Under the pieces are notes generated by a model. It was not told where the DNA came from. It saw only the letters and a list, made by a program, of their open reading frames with translations, and did no database searches. A DNA stretch of 64,000 bases from Flavobacterium sp. (lineage in GTDB: Bacteria > Bacteroidota > Bacteroidia > Flavobacteriales > Flavobacteriaceae): assembly GCA_023251135.1 (NCBI GenBank), contig JAHEZJ010000004.1:94704-158703 (forward strand). The letters run 5' to 3'. Made by a program: the position numbers and the translations under genes. Shown in pieces: positions 54,935 through 64,000 of the stretch (positions within the stretch are counted from its first letter, which is position 1; each line of letters starts with the position of its first letter).

Positions 54935-55647
54935 AAGATATAACCTCCGCATTCGGAACATTGTACAATCCTGTAAAAGCCTTTGTGGTCTATCAGAAAA
55001 ACTCCGCTGAAAAATCCATTTATGTGGAAGCCTATGATATGGATAAAAATGGCTGTCCCATAAACGCCCATCCCTTAAGCCTTAAAGAAAGCACACAGCT
55101 TGCCAGTGCCCTTGATACTTCAGAAGAACTCACACGTAAATTTCTAAAACCATCAGGACTGCTTCCAAAAAATGTACTGCATTTGAATCCCGAGCATGAT
55201 GGTTATGCTATTTGGTACACCCCTGCCCAAAAAGTCAGTTTGTTTTTTGTGGAGGGTTTAGCAATCCCAAACGCAGAAGCATTTGTACCGCCCTTGTTAT
55301 GGAAAGCCTCCAAAAACACCCTGTATATCTATGCAATGGTTGCAGATAAAATAATAAACGAACAGACAGCACTGTATCATGCACCCTTTTTTAATTTATA
55401 TAATGATGGAAGGGTATGCATGGGTACAGTGAAAGTTGATATAAAAGCAGATTGTCATTTACAAGATTTCATGCAATCTTGGGAGCAGTATTTCTTTAAA
55501 AGCTATTTCAGTCATCTGATTGGAAATACAAGTCCTGTAAAAGGAAACATCATACAGCTTTGGCAGAAATTGGTGGGTAGCGGTAAACCGTTTCCCATAA
55601 AATCCCTAATCAAAAATGGTTTAACACTTAAAAAATTACTATCATGA
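54931..55647 (+). CDS. PRTRC system protein B
   Basis: A 238-residue protein beginning MKDITSAFGTLYNPVKAFVV with LLPKNVLHLNPEHDGYAIWY in the middle, typical of PRTRC-B. No signal peptide. It overlaps PRTRC-F by 4 bp and the ThiF gene by 4 bp, so the cluster is translated as one unit. Function unknown. Confidence 0.85.
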   Translation: MKDITSAFGTLYNPVKAFVVYQKNSAEKSIYVEAYDMDKNGCPINAHPLSLKESTQLASALDTSEELTRKFLKPSGLLPKNVLHLNPEHDGYAIWYTPAQKVSLFFVEGLAIPNAEAFVPPLLWKASKNTLYIYAMVADKIINEQTALYHAPFFNLYNDGRVCMGTVKVDIKADCHLQDFMQSWEQYFFKSYFSHLIGNTSPVKGNIIQLWQKLVGSGKPFPIKSLIKNGLTLKKLLS

Positions 55648-56447
55648 ATACACAAAGCGCCATGCATTACTCACACAATTACCTGATAAACCCAGCCAAT
55701 CCCATAACGGTAAATCTTATTGGCGCAGGAGGAACAGGAAGCAGGATGCTCACTGAACTCGCAAGAATGAACCACAGCCTTATAGCCTTGGGACATCCTG
55801 GACTACAGGTTAATTTGTTCGATGATGATGTAGTCACTAATGCCAATCAGGGACGACAGCTTTTTGCAGATGCTGAGGTTGGGCTTCCCAAAGCAGTAGC
55901 ACTTATAAATCGTATTAATCGCTTTTTTGGAACGAATTGGAAAGCCGTAACAGAGCAATTTTCAACAGCTAATCTGAAGTCCCTGCCCAATCGTGGCAGA
56001 GCAAATATTTACATTAGTTGTGTCGATACCGTATCGGCACGTTTTGATATAGCAGATTTCTTAAAGAACTGTAATGGAAATAATGATTTTGAACGCAACA
56101 AATCCCTTTATTGGCTCGACCTCGGCAACGCCCAAAATACAGGTCAGGCGATACTCTCAACAATCAGCGAAATCAAACAGCCTGATTCCAAACTATACAG
56201 GACTGTACCCAGTCTTCCGATGCTAACCGATGAATTTAAGGAATTACTAATGGCGCAGACAGATAACAATGAGCCGAGCTGTTCCCTTGCCGAGGCACTC
56301 GAAAAACAGGATTTATTTATTAATGCGACACTTGCCTGTATGGGGGCATCACTACTATGGAAATTATTTCGTGAAGGCATGACTGCCCAAAGAGGATTTT
56401 TTCTGAATCTTGGCACTTTTAGGTTAGAACCTATAGCGGTAGGCTAA
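55644..56447 (+). CDS. PRTRC ThiF-family protein (E1-like)
   Basis: A 267-residue protein with the ThiF/E1 nucleotide motif VNLIGAGGTGSRMLTELARM (Gly27-Gly32), DDDVVTNANQGRQLF as the second part and a later SCSLAEALEKQ. E1-like enzymes adenylate a small protein's C-terminus. Here a Cys occurs in ISCVDTVSAR and near the C-terminus, but no clear catalytic Cys is assigned. Last gene of the PRTRC set, followed by a strong terminator. PRTRC-A and D are not present in the window. Confidence 0.88.
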   Translation: MNTQSAMHYSHNYLINPANPITVNLIGAGGTGSRMLTELARMNHSLIALGHPGLQVNLFDDDVVTNANQGRQLFADAEVGLPKAVALINRINRFFGTNWKAVTEQFSTANLKSLPNRGRANIYISCVDTVSARFDIADFLKNCNGNNDFERNKSLYWLDLGNAQNTGQAILSTISEIKQPDSKLYRTVPSLPMLTDEFKELLMAQTDNNEPSCSLAEALEKQDLFINATLACMGASLLWKLFREGMTAQRGFFLNLGTFRLEPIAVG

Positions 56448-56454
56448 TGCCCGC

Positions 56455-56486
56455 CGCCCCGCAATTGGTCGGGCAATTGCGGGGCG
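56455..56486 (+). terminator. Terminator of the PRTRC operon
   Basis: CGCCCCGCAATTG and CAATTGCGGGGCG form a perfect 13-bp stem with a GTCGGG loop, 7 bp after the ThiF gene stop. The T tract is short. Confidence 0.75.
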
Positions 56487-56954
56487 CTTTAAAACGGAAC
56501 AACATCATTAGCTATATTGCTCATTACACAATCGCAATATAGCTAATGATGTTTGTGTGTTTAGTGTTTTATTTTCAAAATGCAATAAGTACCCTAAACT
56601 ACTAATTTTTAATTTTTACTAGAATAATTAATATACTGACAGCCATCATGGTAATGTTTCTAACCCTGATAAATCGTTAAATTAATTTTATATGAAATGA
56701 CATCTAAATCCCCTATAAACCATTCTCCTTATTTTAACATTCATAGTAAAATGAGAAACATTATTATATATTAATTGGCAAATAGCTAATTATTAAATCG
56801 TCACCATAGATTATAAACTAAGACCGTAGTAAAAGAAATTTAAAGTAATTGATTTTGCTTTTTAGGCAACCTTTTTATTGTATAAATGGTTTTAACATTT
56901 TTTTTTGAAAAAACCGAAAAAATATAAGTAAGTTTGTTTCTATTATTTTTTCAC
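56487..56954. other. Intergenic region after the PRTRC operon
   Basis: About 470 bp with no ORF. It holds the 20-bp perfect inverted repeat (56501-56553), then AT-rich DNA that presumably carries the promoter of the metal-resistance genes. It is the likely right border of the mobile element. Confidence 0.4.
56501..56553. repeat. Perfect 20-bp inverted repeat
   Basis: The 20 bp at 56501-56520 are exactly complementary to 56534-56553, around a 13-nt loop. It follows the PRTRC terminator by 14 bp. It could be an additional terminator, a recombination or partition site, or one end of a lost insertion. Confidence 0.7.
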
Positions 56955-57323
56955 ATGAATCGATTTCACATCATAGTACTTGTTTTACTTGGCTTATTCC
57001 TAATGCCAACAGACACTTTTGCCTGTGAAAAAATTGTGGTAAATCATTCTTGTACAAAAGAGACTTCGCAATCTGATAAAGATGATTGCTGTTCTAAAAC
57101 GAATCATTCAGGTGAGAAAAATCATGATGGATGTGGCGGAAAATGTGGGCATTCAATGTGCGGGTGTGCTTCAATTTGCAACGGAGGAATTACGTTTGTA
57201 AACCAGCTTGAATTCAAAAACATTACCTTGAGTTTTTTTTCTGAAAAACAAAAATTCTACAATTCAGAAACCGCAATTTTAACTGGTTTCTCTTCTATCT
57301 GGCTTATACCTAAAATAAGCTAA
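56955..57323 (+). CDS. Secreted Cys-rich metal-related protein
   Basis: A 122-residue protein with a signal peptide (MNRFHIIVLVLLGLFLMPTD), then a Cys/His cluster with DDCCSKTNHSGEKNHDGCGG and KCGHSMCGC, as seen in small proteins of Bacteroidota copper or heavy-metal loci. The ATG at 56955 is preferred over an upstream one because it begins the signal. It likely binds metal in the envelope; specific role unknown. Confidence 0.65.
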   Translation: MNRFHIIVLVLLGLFLMPTDTFACEKIVVNHSCTKETSQSDKDDCCSKTNHSGEKNHDGCGGKCGHSMCGCASICNGGITFVNQLEFKNITLSFFSEKQKFYNSETAILTGFSSIWLIPKIS

Positions 57324-57326
57324 AAC

Positions 57327-57360
57327 CCTTTTTTGACAGCCATACGTGTGTCAAAAAAGG
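57327..57360 (+). terminator. Terminator after the Cys-rich gene
   Basis: CCTTTTTTGACA and TGTCAAAAAAGG form a perfect 12-bp stem with a 10-nt loop, 4 bp after the stop at 57323. Confidence 0.65.
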
Positions 57361-57473
57361 AAGGCATTTGCTTTTCATTATTTTAATTTTTCGCTTTAGA
57401 GAATAATAGTCTATACACCTCGTATATACAATTATTTCTCATAAGGCTACATTCACTTCTAATACATTTTAAA

Positions 57474-58328
57474 ATGAAATCAATTCAAAAAGGATTGATG
57501 GCAATTACAATATTGCTATCAGTCATAGTGTATGGCGCACCTATAAAAAATGCCAAAACCGTAAACACAAAAATTTATGGTAATTGTCTAATGTGCAAAA
57601 CTGCTATTGAAAAAGCAGGAAACATCGAAAATATCGCTTCGGTAAACTGGGATGAGAATACCAAAATTGCGGCCATTACCTACGACCAGAAGAAAACAAA
57701 TCAGGATGAGATTCTAAAACGAATTGCCTTAGCGGGATATGACAGTGAGCAATTCTTATCTCCTGCCGATGCATATGCAAAACTTCCAAAATGCTGCCAA
57801 TACGAAAGAACAAATAAGATGGCTGTCCCAATGAAAGAATCAAAAATGGATATGGAGAAAATGGATCATTCCCAGCATACAACCGCAGTTCTTCCAGATG
57901 CAGAACAAGAGAGTCCATTTAAAATAATTTTCGACAACTACTTTGAGGTAAAAGATGCTTTGGTGAAAACAGATGCCAAGACTACTGCAATCAAATCTAA
58001 AGAGCTTCTTACTGCAATCAATGCCATTAAAATGGAAAACCTAAAATCTAAAGAACATACTGCATGGATGAATTTAATGAAAAGTTTAGCTATGGATGCA
58101 AAGAACATTTCTGAAACCCAAGATATTAAGAAACAAAGAGAATCCTTTAAAAGCTTATCTAAAAACACTTACGATCTTATAAAAACTACCAATCCGCCAC
58201 AACCGGTTTATTATAACCATTGCCCAATGGTTGATGCGAATTGGCTCAGCAAAGAAAGCGGTATCAAGAATCCGTATTACGGTTCCCAGATGCTAAGCTG
58301 TGGATCAACTATAGAAACAATCAAATAA
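57474..58328 (+). CDS. HMA plus DUF3347 metal-binding protein
   Basis: A 284-residue exported protein. A signal peptide precedes an HMA-like domain (about residues 28-95) with the CxxC-type site YGNCLMCKTAIE. A Met/His-rich linker (MKESKMDMEKMDHSQH) follows, then DUF3347 (about 145-284) with IFDNYFEVKDALVKTDAKTT and a late NHCPMVDANWL. Such proteins capture copper or related cations in the periplasm and hand them to the RND pump. Upstream of the HMBD/DUF3347 gene, CusA and TolC on the same strand, so one resistance locus. Confidence 0.85.
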   Translation: MKSIQKGLMAITILLSVIVYGAPIKNAKTVNTKIYGNCLMCKTAIEKAGNIENIASVNWDENTKIAAITYDQKKTNQDEILKRIALAGYDSEQFLSPADAYAKLPKCCQYERTNKMAVPMKESKMDMEKMDHSQHTTAVLPDAEQESPFKIIFDNYFEVKDALVKTDAKTTAIKSKELLTAINAIKMENLKSKEHTAWMNLMKSLAMDAKNISETQDIKKQRESFKSLSKNTYDLIKTTNPPQPVYYNHCPMVDANWLSKESGIKNPYYGSQMLSCGSTIETIK

Positions 58329-58337
58329 TCCCAAATC

Positions 58338-58894
58338 ATAAAATTAAAAATATAATTACAGGTACTTCAATCCTTGGAGCATTAATCTTAGGAACCCTAT
58401 GGCTGTCTTCTTGCAGTAAATCAGATGATATGAATATGTCCGATCCAAAATTGAACATAAACTATCCTGCCGCATATGTGGTCAATGCCCAGGACGGCAC
58501 AATTTCAGTAATCAAATTGGCAACCAATAAAGTTACAGAGACCGTCAGCCTTATGGGGACCGGAACTGATATGATCATGTGGCCTTACCACATTTCTTTA
58601 CATTCTAATCATGTGACCATTGGCGTGCCCGGAATGGACTTCTCTGCCGGTCATACTGTCGGCATGGAAGGAATGACAGGTAAACTCCTAGTAATTGATG
58701 CCGTCCATGGGACAACTGTAAAAAATATTAACCTGCCAATGATGAACCATAACACGATCTACAGTCCAAATGGTTTAGAAATTTGGGTGCCTCAAATGGA
58801 CATGAATGGAAAAGTTAGGATTTACATTTTTAGCTTAAAAAGGTATTCAAAATGCCAACAGGAGATTGAATTTGCACAATCAAAAAAAGAATAA
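58338..58894 (+). pseudogene. Remnant of a YncE-like beta-propeller lipoprotein
   Basis: The frame reads a lipoprotein-like signal (TSILGALILGTLWLSSC) and propeller-type repeats (YVVNAQDGTISVIKLATNKV, then GKLLVIDAVHGTTVKNINLP). There is no ATG at the expected start, only an ATA/ATT context before KNIITGTS. The C-terminus collapses into a non-homologous tail after MDMNGKV, so most of the propeller is missing. It sits between two DUF3347 genes. A decayed gene. Confidence 0.65.
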
Positions 58895-58962
58895 TTCGTA
58901 TAACACTCAAATAAAAGAATGTTGGACAAAACAACATTTATAAGAGATCAAAAACTAAAAAA

Positions 58963-59655
58963 ATGAAAAAAATAATTTTCTCAACCCTTGTAATGGCAAT
59001 TGTACTTATAGCCTGTAATTCAAAAAACAAAGAAACTACAACGCCTGAAGCTGCTTCTGGGACCGCTCAGAATGATTCACAATTGTATGCCTGTTCCATG
59101 CATCCTGAAGTTACAGGAAAAAAAGGAGACAAATGTTCCAAATGCGGAATGGAATTAACCGAGCCAGTAAAGGAAACTACTGAAAAAAACGCAGAAGCAA
59201 AAACAACCCAGGCTGCTCAGGCAACATTTTCTATTAACGAAATCGTTAATAATTACCTGTCTCTAAAAAATGCATTAACCAAAGATGATACAAAAGGTGC
59301 CGCAAATGCCGCAAATACATTATACACAATTTTTAATAGTGTAAATCCCAATTCAATCGATGCGAAATTAAAGACAGAATATCTTGATATAGCTGATGAT
59401 GCCAAAGAACACGCCCAACATATTGGAGCTAATGGTGGAAATATTGAGCACCAAAGAGAGCATTTCGCCATGCTCAGTAAAGACATGAATGATTTGATAA
59501 AATCTTTCAAGTCAGAACAAAAATTGTATCAGGACTTCTGCCCTATGTATGATGCAGGGAAAGGGGCTATCTGGATCAGTGAAACAAAAGAGATAAAAAA
59601 TCCTTACTATGGTTCTAAAATGCTAACCTGCGGCTCAATGAAAAAACAATTGTAA
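58963..59655 (+). CDS. HMBD plus DUF3347 lipoprotein
   Basis: A 230-residue lipoprotein (Cys18 in VLIAC). A heavy-metal-binding domain YACSMHPEVTGKKGDKCSKC-GMEL (residues about 44-67) is followed by a DUF3347 domain (about 85-230) with NNYLSLKNALTKDDTKGAAN and QDFCPMYDAGKGAIW. It binds metal ions at the envelope, next to the CusA pump. Homologous in its C-terminal part to the protein at 57474, so one arose by duplication. Confidence 0.88.
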   Translation: MKKIIFSTLVMAIVLIACNSKNKETTTPEAASGTAQNDSQLYACSMHPEVTGKKGDKCSKCGMELTEPVKETTEKNAEAKTTQAAQATFSINEIVNNYLSLKNALTKDDTKGAANAANTLYTIFNSVNPNSIDAKLKTEYLDIADDAKEHAQHIGANGGNIEHQREHFAMLSKDMNDLIKSFKSEQKLYQDFCPMYDAGKGAIWISETKEIKNPYYGSKMLTCGSMKKQL

Positions 59656-59656
59656 A

Positions 59657-60127
59657 ATGAAACGATTCATCAGAAAGATTCTTTTTATTGGGTTAATTAT
59701 TTTTCTACTGATGCAATTGTATCAGCCTGCCCGAAATTCCGATTACGGGCAGGTTTTACCAATTCACATTTCGAGAGTCTATCCCATTCCCAAAAATGTA
59801 CAAACGATTCTTCAGACTTCCTGTTATGATTGTCACAGCAGCAACACGCAATATCCATGGTACTCCTACATACAGCCGGCACGTACTTTCATGGAGGGGC
59901 ATATTACTAAGGGTAAAGAAAATTTGAATTTTAGCCAATGGGGAAGTTATTCCAAACGAAAACAGGAAAATAAATTAGACCGAATTGCCAAGCAGATAAA
60001 AGCTAACGAAATGCCTTTGGCTTCCTATACGCTGATCCATAAAAATGCAGTGCTGAATACTGTTCAGAAAGAACAACTGCTCAATTGGATTGAAAAAGTA
60101 AGCGATAGTCTTGCACAAATAAATTAA
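59657..60127 (+). CDS. Haem-binding domain protein
   Basis: A 156-residue protein with an N-terminal membrane segment (KILFIGLIIFLLMQLYQ) and a C-x-x-C-H site (SCYDCHSSNTQYPWYSYIQP, Cys56, Cys59, His60), fitting the small haem-binding domain proteins of Bacteroidota. It faces the periplasm. It starts 1 bp after the HMBD gene and ends 4 bp before cusA, suggesting co-expression with metal efflux, where it may sense redox or protect metal sites. Confidence 0.85.
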   Translation: MKRFIRKILFIGLIIFLLMQLYQPARNSDYGQVLPIHISRVYPIPKNVQTILQTSCYDCHSSNTQYPWYSYIQPARTFMEGHITKGKENLNFSQWGSYSKRKQENKLDRIAKQIKANEMPLASYTLIHKNAVLNTVQKEQLLNWIEKVSDSLAQIN

Positions 60128-60131
60128 ATCT

Positions 60132-63100
60132 ATGGTACACAAATTAATAGAATGGTCGCTGCGCAACCGTTATATCGTTTTACTATTATCAGCAGGAATA
60201 TTTGTATGGGGTATCATCTCTATTCAAAAAAATCCTATTGATGCTATTCCCGATTTATCTGAAAATCAGGTAATCGTTTTTACAGAATGGATGGGACGTG
60301 CTCCACAGCTCGTTGAAGACCAGATCACCTATCCCTTGGTTACCAACCTTCAGGGATTGCCCAAAATTAAATATGTAAGAGCTGCTTCCATGTTTGGTAT
60401 GAGTTTTATTTATGTCATTTTTGAAGATGATGTTGATGTATACTGGGCAAGATCAAGAGTACTGGAAAGGCTCAGTACTATTAGCAGCACCTTGCCCAAA
60501 GGAGTTGCCCCGCAATTAGGACCCGATGGAACTGGGGTTGGGCATATACTCTGGTATACTTTGGAGGCACCCGGTGTTGACCTTGGCGAACAAAGAGCCC
60601 TACAGGACTGGTACGTCAAGTTTGCTTTGCAAAATGTTCCCGGAGTAAGTGAAATTGCTTCTTTTGGAGGATTTCAAAAAGAATACCAGGTTACCATTGA
60701 TCCAAACAAACTGCTATATTATAAGCTGTCTGTCCCGGAGGTTATAAGTGCTGTACGTGCCAATAATAATGAAAGCGGCGGAAGAAAATTCGACATGAGT
60801 GATATTGGTTATATCATTAAGACATCCGGTTATCTGAAATCCATCAAAGAGATTGAGGATATTCCGCTGAAAAACCAAAATGGAATTCCTATAAAAGTCA
60901 GCGATATAGGAACTGTCCAGATGAGCGGGGAAACCCGATTGGGAATCTTTGATCATAATGGCACAGGCGAAGTCGTTGGAGGTATAGTAGTGATGCGTTA
61001 TGGTGAAAACGCAGATGCTGTAATTGATAATGTGAAAGAAAAGATGAAGGAAGTTGCTAAAGGGCTCCCAAAAGGGGTAAAATTCAATATTGTATATGAC
61101 CGGGGACATCTGATTAAAGAATCTATTGATTCGGTTAAGCGTACCTTAATTGAAGAAATGCTTGTAGTGTCGCTTATCGTTATTATTTTTCTTTTTCACT
61201 GGCGCAGTGCACTGAGTATTATCATCCAGATACCAATTACCATTGCAGCAAGTTTCATACTGCTCAATGCCTTTGACATATCCTCCAATATTATGTCCCT
61301 TACCGGTATAGCACTTGCCATTGGAGTAATAGTTGACAACGGTATTATTATGAGTGAAAACGCCTACCAGCATCTCTCGCAACGGTATGCACAATGGGAA
61401 TCTGAACAAAAAAATGAAACAAACTCTGATGAAAAGAATTAAAAATATATTTCGCAAAAAACCACAGTGGATATCCGAAGAGGAAAGACTCAAAATAATT
61501 GAGAAAAGCAGCAAGCAGGTTTCTCGTGGCGTATTCTTTGCCACTGTAATTATAATTACTTCTTTCTTGCCTGTGTTTATGCTTACCGGACAGGAAGGAA
61601 AACTATTCCATCCTTTGGCCTATACAAAAACATTCATAATGATTGTGGACGCCCTATTGGTACTTACATTAGCTCCGGTACTGATTTCTTTTTTTATGAA
61701 AGGGAAATTCCGTCCAACCGATTCACATCCGGTAAATCGTTTTTTAGAAAGGGGTTATGAGCCAATCATACGCTGGGTTCTGAAATGGAGAAAAACAACC
61801 CTTACAGTTAATATTTTGGCGTTATTGATTTCTATTCCATTATTGATGCGGCTCGGAACGGAGTTCATGCCTCCACTGGATGAGCAGAGCATTTTATTTA
61901 TGCCTGTTACCCTGCCTGATGTATCCAATGGAGAAATCAAACGCATTTTACAGGTACAGGATAAAATAATAAAATCAGTTCCTGAAGTAGAAAGTGTTTT
62001 GGGTAAAGCCGGAAGAGCCAATACTGCTACTGATAATTCCCCAATGAGCATGATTGAGACCATTATAATGCTTAAACCAAAATCACAATGGCGTGAAGGA
62101 ATAAATAAAAAAGACATTATTAAGGAACTTGATACCAAACTGCAGATACCTGGTGTAGTAAATGGATGGACACAGCCTATTATCAATCGTATTAATATGC
62201 TCGCTACAGGAATTCGTACCGATGTGGGTATTAAAGTTTACGGGCAGAACCTGGATACCATTGCACGTGTATCGGAAAGAGTGAAAATGGCTTTAGAAGG
62301 AACACCCGGAGTGTCCGACTTATTTGTAGATCCCATTACTGGCGGCAAATATCTGGATGTTGATGTCAATCGTGCAGAACTGGCACGATATGGACTAACT
62401 GTAGATGATGTAAATCAAACCGTGGAATTTGCTTTAGGAGGGGCGTCCATTGGTAATACGGTTGAAGGACGAAGACGTTTTTCAATAAGTGTGCGTATGG
62501 CTCAGGACTATAGAAATAGTGTCGAACGCATTAAACGCATTCCCTTGCAATCCCCAACCTTTGGAGAAGTGCCCCTGTCTTCTGTTGCTGATATTAAATT
62601 CGTAGACGGCCCTCCAATGATCAGTTCAGAAAATGCGCTTCTTCGTGGAGCAGTCATGTTCAATATACGCGACCGTGATATGGGGGGAACTGTGCAGGAA
62701 GCCATGAAAAAATTAGAAAGTGCCAAAAATATACTTCCCGAAGGGTACTTTATAGAATGGAGCGGACAATATGAGAACCTGATCAGCGGAGAAAAGACCC
62801 TTAAGATCATTGCACCGATAGTATTGCTTATTATTTTCTTCTCCCTCTATTTTGCTTTTAACTCCCTCAGAGAAGCCTTCTTAAGCCTTATAACAGTGCC
62901 TTTTGCTTTGATTGGCGGTGCCTATATAATCTTTTTCTGGGATGTCAATCTATCAGTGGCCGTAGCAGTTGGATTTATTGCCCTGTTTGGAATTGCAGTG
63001 GAAACCGGAATAGTAATGGTTATTTATCTCAATGATGCCATGGAACAGCTTATCAAGGCCAAAGGGAATTCAAGAGAAACAATAACTAAAGAGGACCTTA

Positions 63101-63363
63101 GGGAGTATGTGGTGCACGGCGCCGCAAAACGATTGCGCCCAAAACTAATGACCGTTTGCGTCTCATTATTTGGATTAGTGCCTGTCCTTTGGTCCAATGG
63201 TGTTGGTATGGATGTAATGAAACCAATTGTCTTGCCTATGATTGGCGGCGTATTTACTTCTGCCGTACATATCTTATTAGTAACCCCGCTTATTTTCCTA
63301 ATGTCTAAAGAATATGAATTACGAAAATATGGTAAACTCGAAGTACATGATGTCAAACATTAA
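60132..63363 (+). pseudogene. cusA: CusA/CzcA-type RND metal efflux pump, frameshifted
   Basis: The N-terminal ORF (60132-61442) begins VHKLIEWSLRNRYIVLLLSA and has the proton-relay region GIALAIGVIVDNGIIMSENA. It stops in a region of A runs. The second frame (from about 61354) continues NIFRKKPQWISEEERLKIIE and runs to 63363 with the rest of the pump. Removing one A from the run at 61432-61435 (or an equivalent earlier A run) joins both into one protein of about 1075 residues, close to normal. It is either broken or a homopolymer error. The pump exports Cu+/Ag+ or divalent cations with a periplasmic adaptor (outside the window) and the TolC protein. Confidence 0.88.
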
Positions 63364-64000
63364 AATACTGGCAGTACTATTGCTTTTACTGCCATTACAG
63401 CTATTGAGCCAGACCAAACAGGTCTTGTCTCTTGATACAATCCTTCAAAGGATTGATAAAAAAAACGTGCTCCTGCAAAGCTATAGCCTAAAGGCAGAAG
63501 GATATAAATATAGTGCCGATGCCGCAACGGCATGGATGGCACCAATGGTGGGTGTGGGAACCTTTATGACCCCCTATCCTTTTCAGGAAGTTATGGATGA
63601 CCGCGACAAGGGATCTTTAATGTTCAGAATTGAACAAGACATCCCTAATATAGGAAAGCTAAACAAGAAGAAAAAATTTATCCAGTCCCAAGGAAACATT
63701 GAGAACGCTACGCGGACCGTTACACTTAACGACTATAAAGCTCAGGCCAAGCAGCTCTACTACAGCTGGATGGTAGCCGAACAGCGAATGAAAGTTTTGG
63801 ATCAGAACGAAAAGATAATGCTGACCATGAAAAAGATTGAGGAAGTACGCTATCCTTACAACCAGTCGCAGTTGGGTAATGTATACAAGATTGATGCAAG
63901 GATTGAAGAAAACAAAAATATGATCCGCATGCAGGAAGGTGAAATCGCAAAAGCAAGAGCATGGCTCAACAGCTTGATGAACCAGCCCGGCAATGCTGAT
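63347..64000 (+). CDS. TolC-family outer membrane efflux protein, partial
   Basis: At least 218 codons, cut by the window end. The start has a signal (NIKILAVLLLLLPLQLLSQ) and then QVLSLDTILQRIDKKNVLLQ and FRIEQDIPNIGKLNKKKKF, typical of TolC/CusC-like outer-membrane channels. It overlaps the end of cusA by 17 bp and shares its strand, so it is the exit duct of the same pump. Earlier in-frame ATG at 63329 and a later one at 63350 are alternatives. Confidence 0.85.
   Translation, partial: MMSNIKILAVLLLLLPLQLLSQTKQVLSLDTILQRIDKKNVLLQSYSLKAEGYKYSADAATAWMAPMVGVGTFMTPYPFQEVMDDRDKGSLMFRIEQDIPNIGKLNKKKKFIQSQGNIENATRTVTLNDYKAQAKQLYYSWMVAEQRMKVLDQNEKIMLTMKKIEEVRYPYNQSQLGNVYKIDARIEENKNMIRMQEGEIAKARAWLNSLMNQPGNAD

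Noticed and set aside
1-64000. CRISPR arrays, tRNA or rRNA genes
   Set aside because: No regularly spaced short direct repeats and no tRNA- or rRNA-like segments were seen; the intergenic repeats occur singly.

Overview
The window looks like a low-GC Bacteroidota chromosome, most likely Flavobacterium or a close relative. This rests on a SusC/SusD pair, a TPR/AraC hybrid regulator, a histone H1-like small protein, DUF6520 and MauE proteins, PRTRC genes and mob genes of Bacteroidota type. No rRNA, tRNA, CRISPR array or intact transposase was seen. Names come from motifs and family memory only; no database search was possible.

Layout. 1-8.1 kb: an NTF2-like pseudogene, a DoxX/ChrA pair, a minus-strand run of lipoproteins and an AraC regulator, a divergent TPR-HTH regulator, and a histone-like gene. 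8.2-9.4 kb: an HTH/GNAT-like gene pair bracketed by the histone gene and a duplicated copy of its 3' end. 9.6-23.2 kb: an all-minus-strand defence island. It holds single nuclease-like genes (DUF6602, DUF4238, CoiA-like, DUF6236-like, HNH, GIY-YIG), two small genes, and a four-gene operon of metallo-hydrolase, trypsin-like protease, small middle protein and zinc-hook SMC ATPase. That operon fits the Lamassu hydrolase-protease / ABC-three-component class. The gaps between island genes hold related imperfect hairpins at gene 3' flanks. 23.5-24.3 kb: an XRE gene and a 105-nt orphan hairpin. 24.3-33.3 kb: SusC, SusD, an S9 peptidase, and convergent DUF6520 and MauE genes, likely for peptide uptake or processing.

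33.5-56.5 kb: a mobilizable or conjugative element. It has an oriT-like region, a MobC-like accessory protein, a frameshifted relaxase and a coupling ATPase on the left, and ssb, DUF932 and PRTRC E/C/F/B/ThiF on the right. Between them lies defence cargo: a DUF1016 nuclease; a metallo-hydrolase plus a 1570-aa protein fusing a trypsin-like protease to a STAND NTPase (AVAST type I-like); and an operon with a RES-domain protein, a STAND-TPR ATPase, a small protein and an unknown protein. 56.5-64 kb: a copper/heavy-metal region with Cys-rich, HMA/DUF3347, HMBD/DUF3347 and haem-binding proteins, a frameshifted CusA-type RND pump and a TolC-family protein cut by the window end.

The main result is that one window carries two systems with homologous metallo-hydrolase + trypsin effector pairs but different sensors, an SMC ATPase in one and a STAND NTPase in the other. 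A third STAND-RES operon may be undescribed. Several single-base frameshifts (relaxase, CusA, NTF2-like gene) are either real decay or assembly errors.
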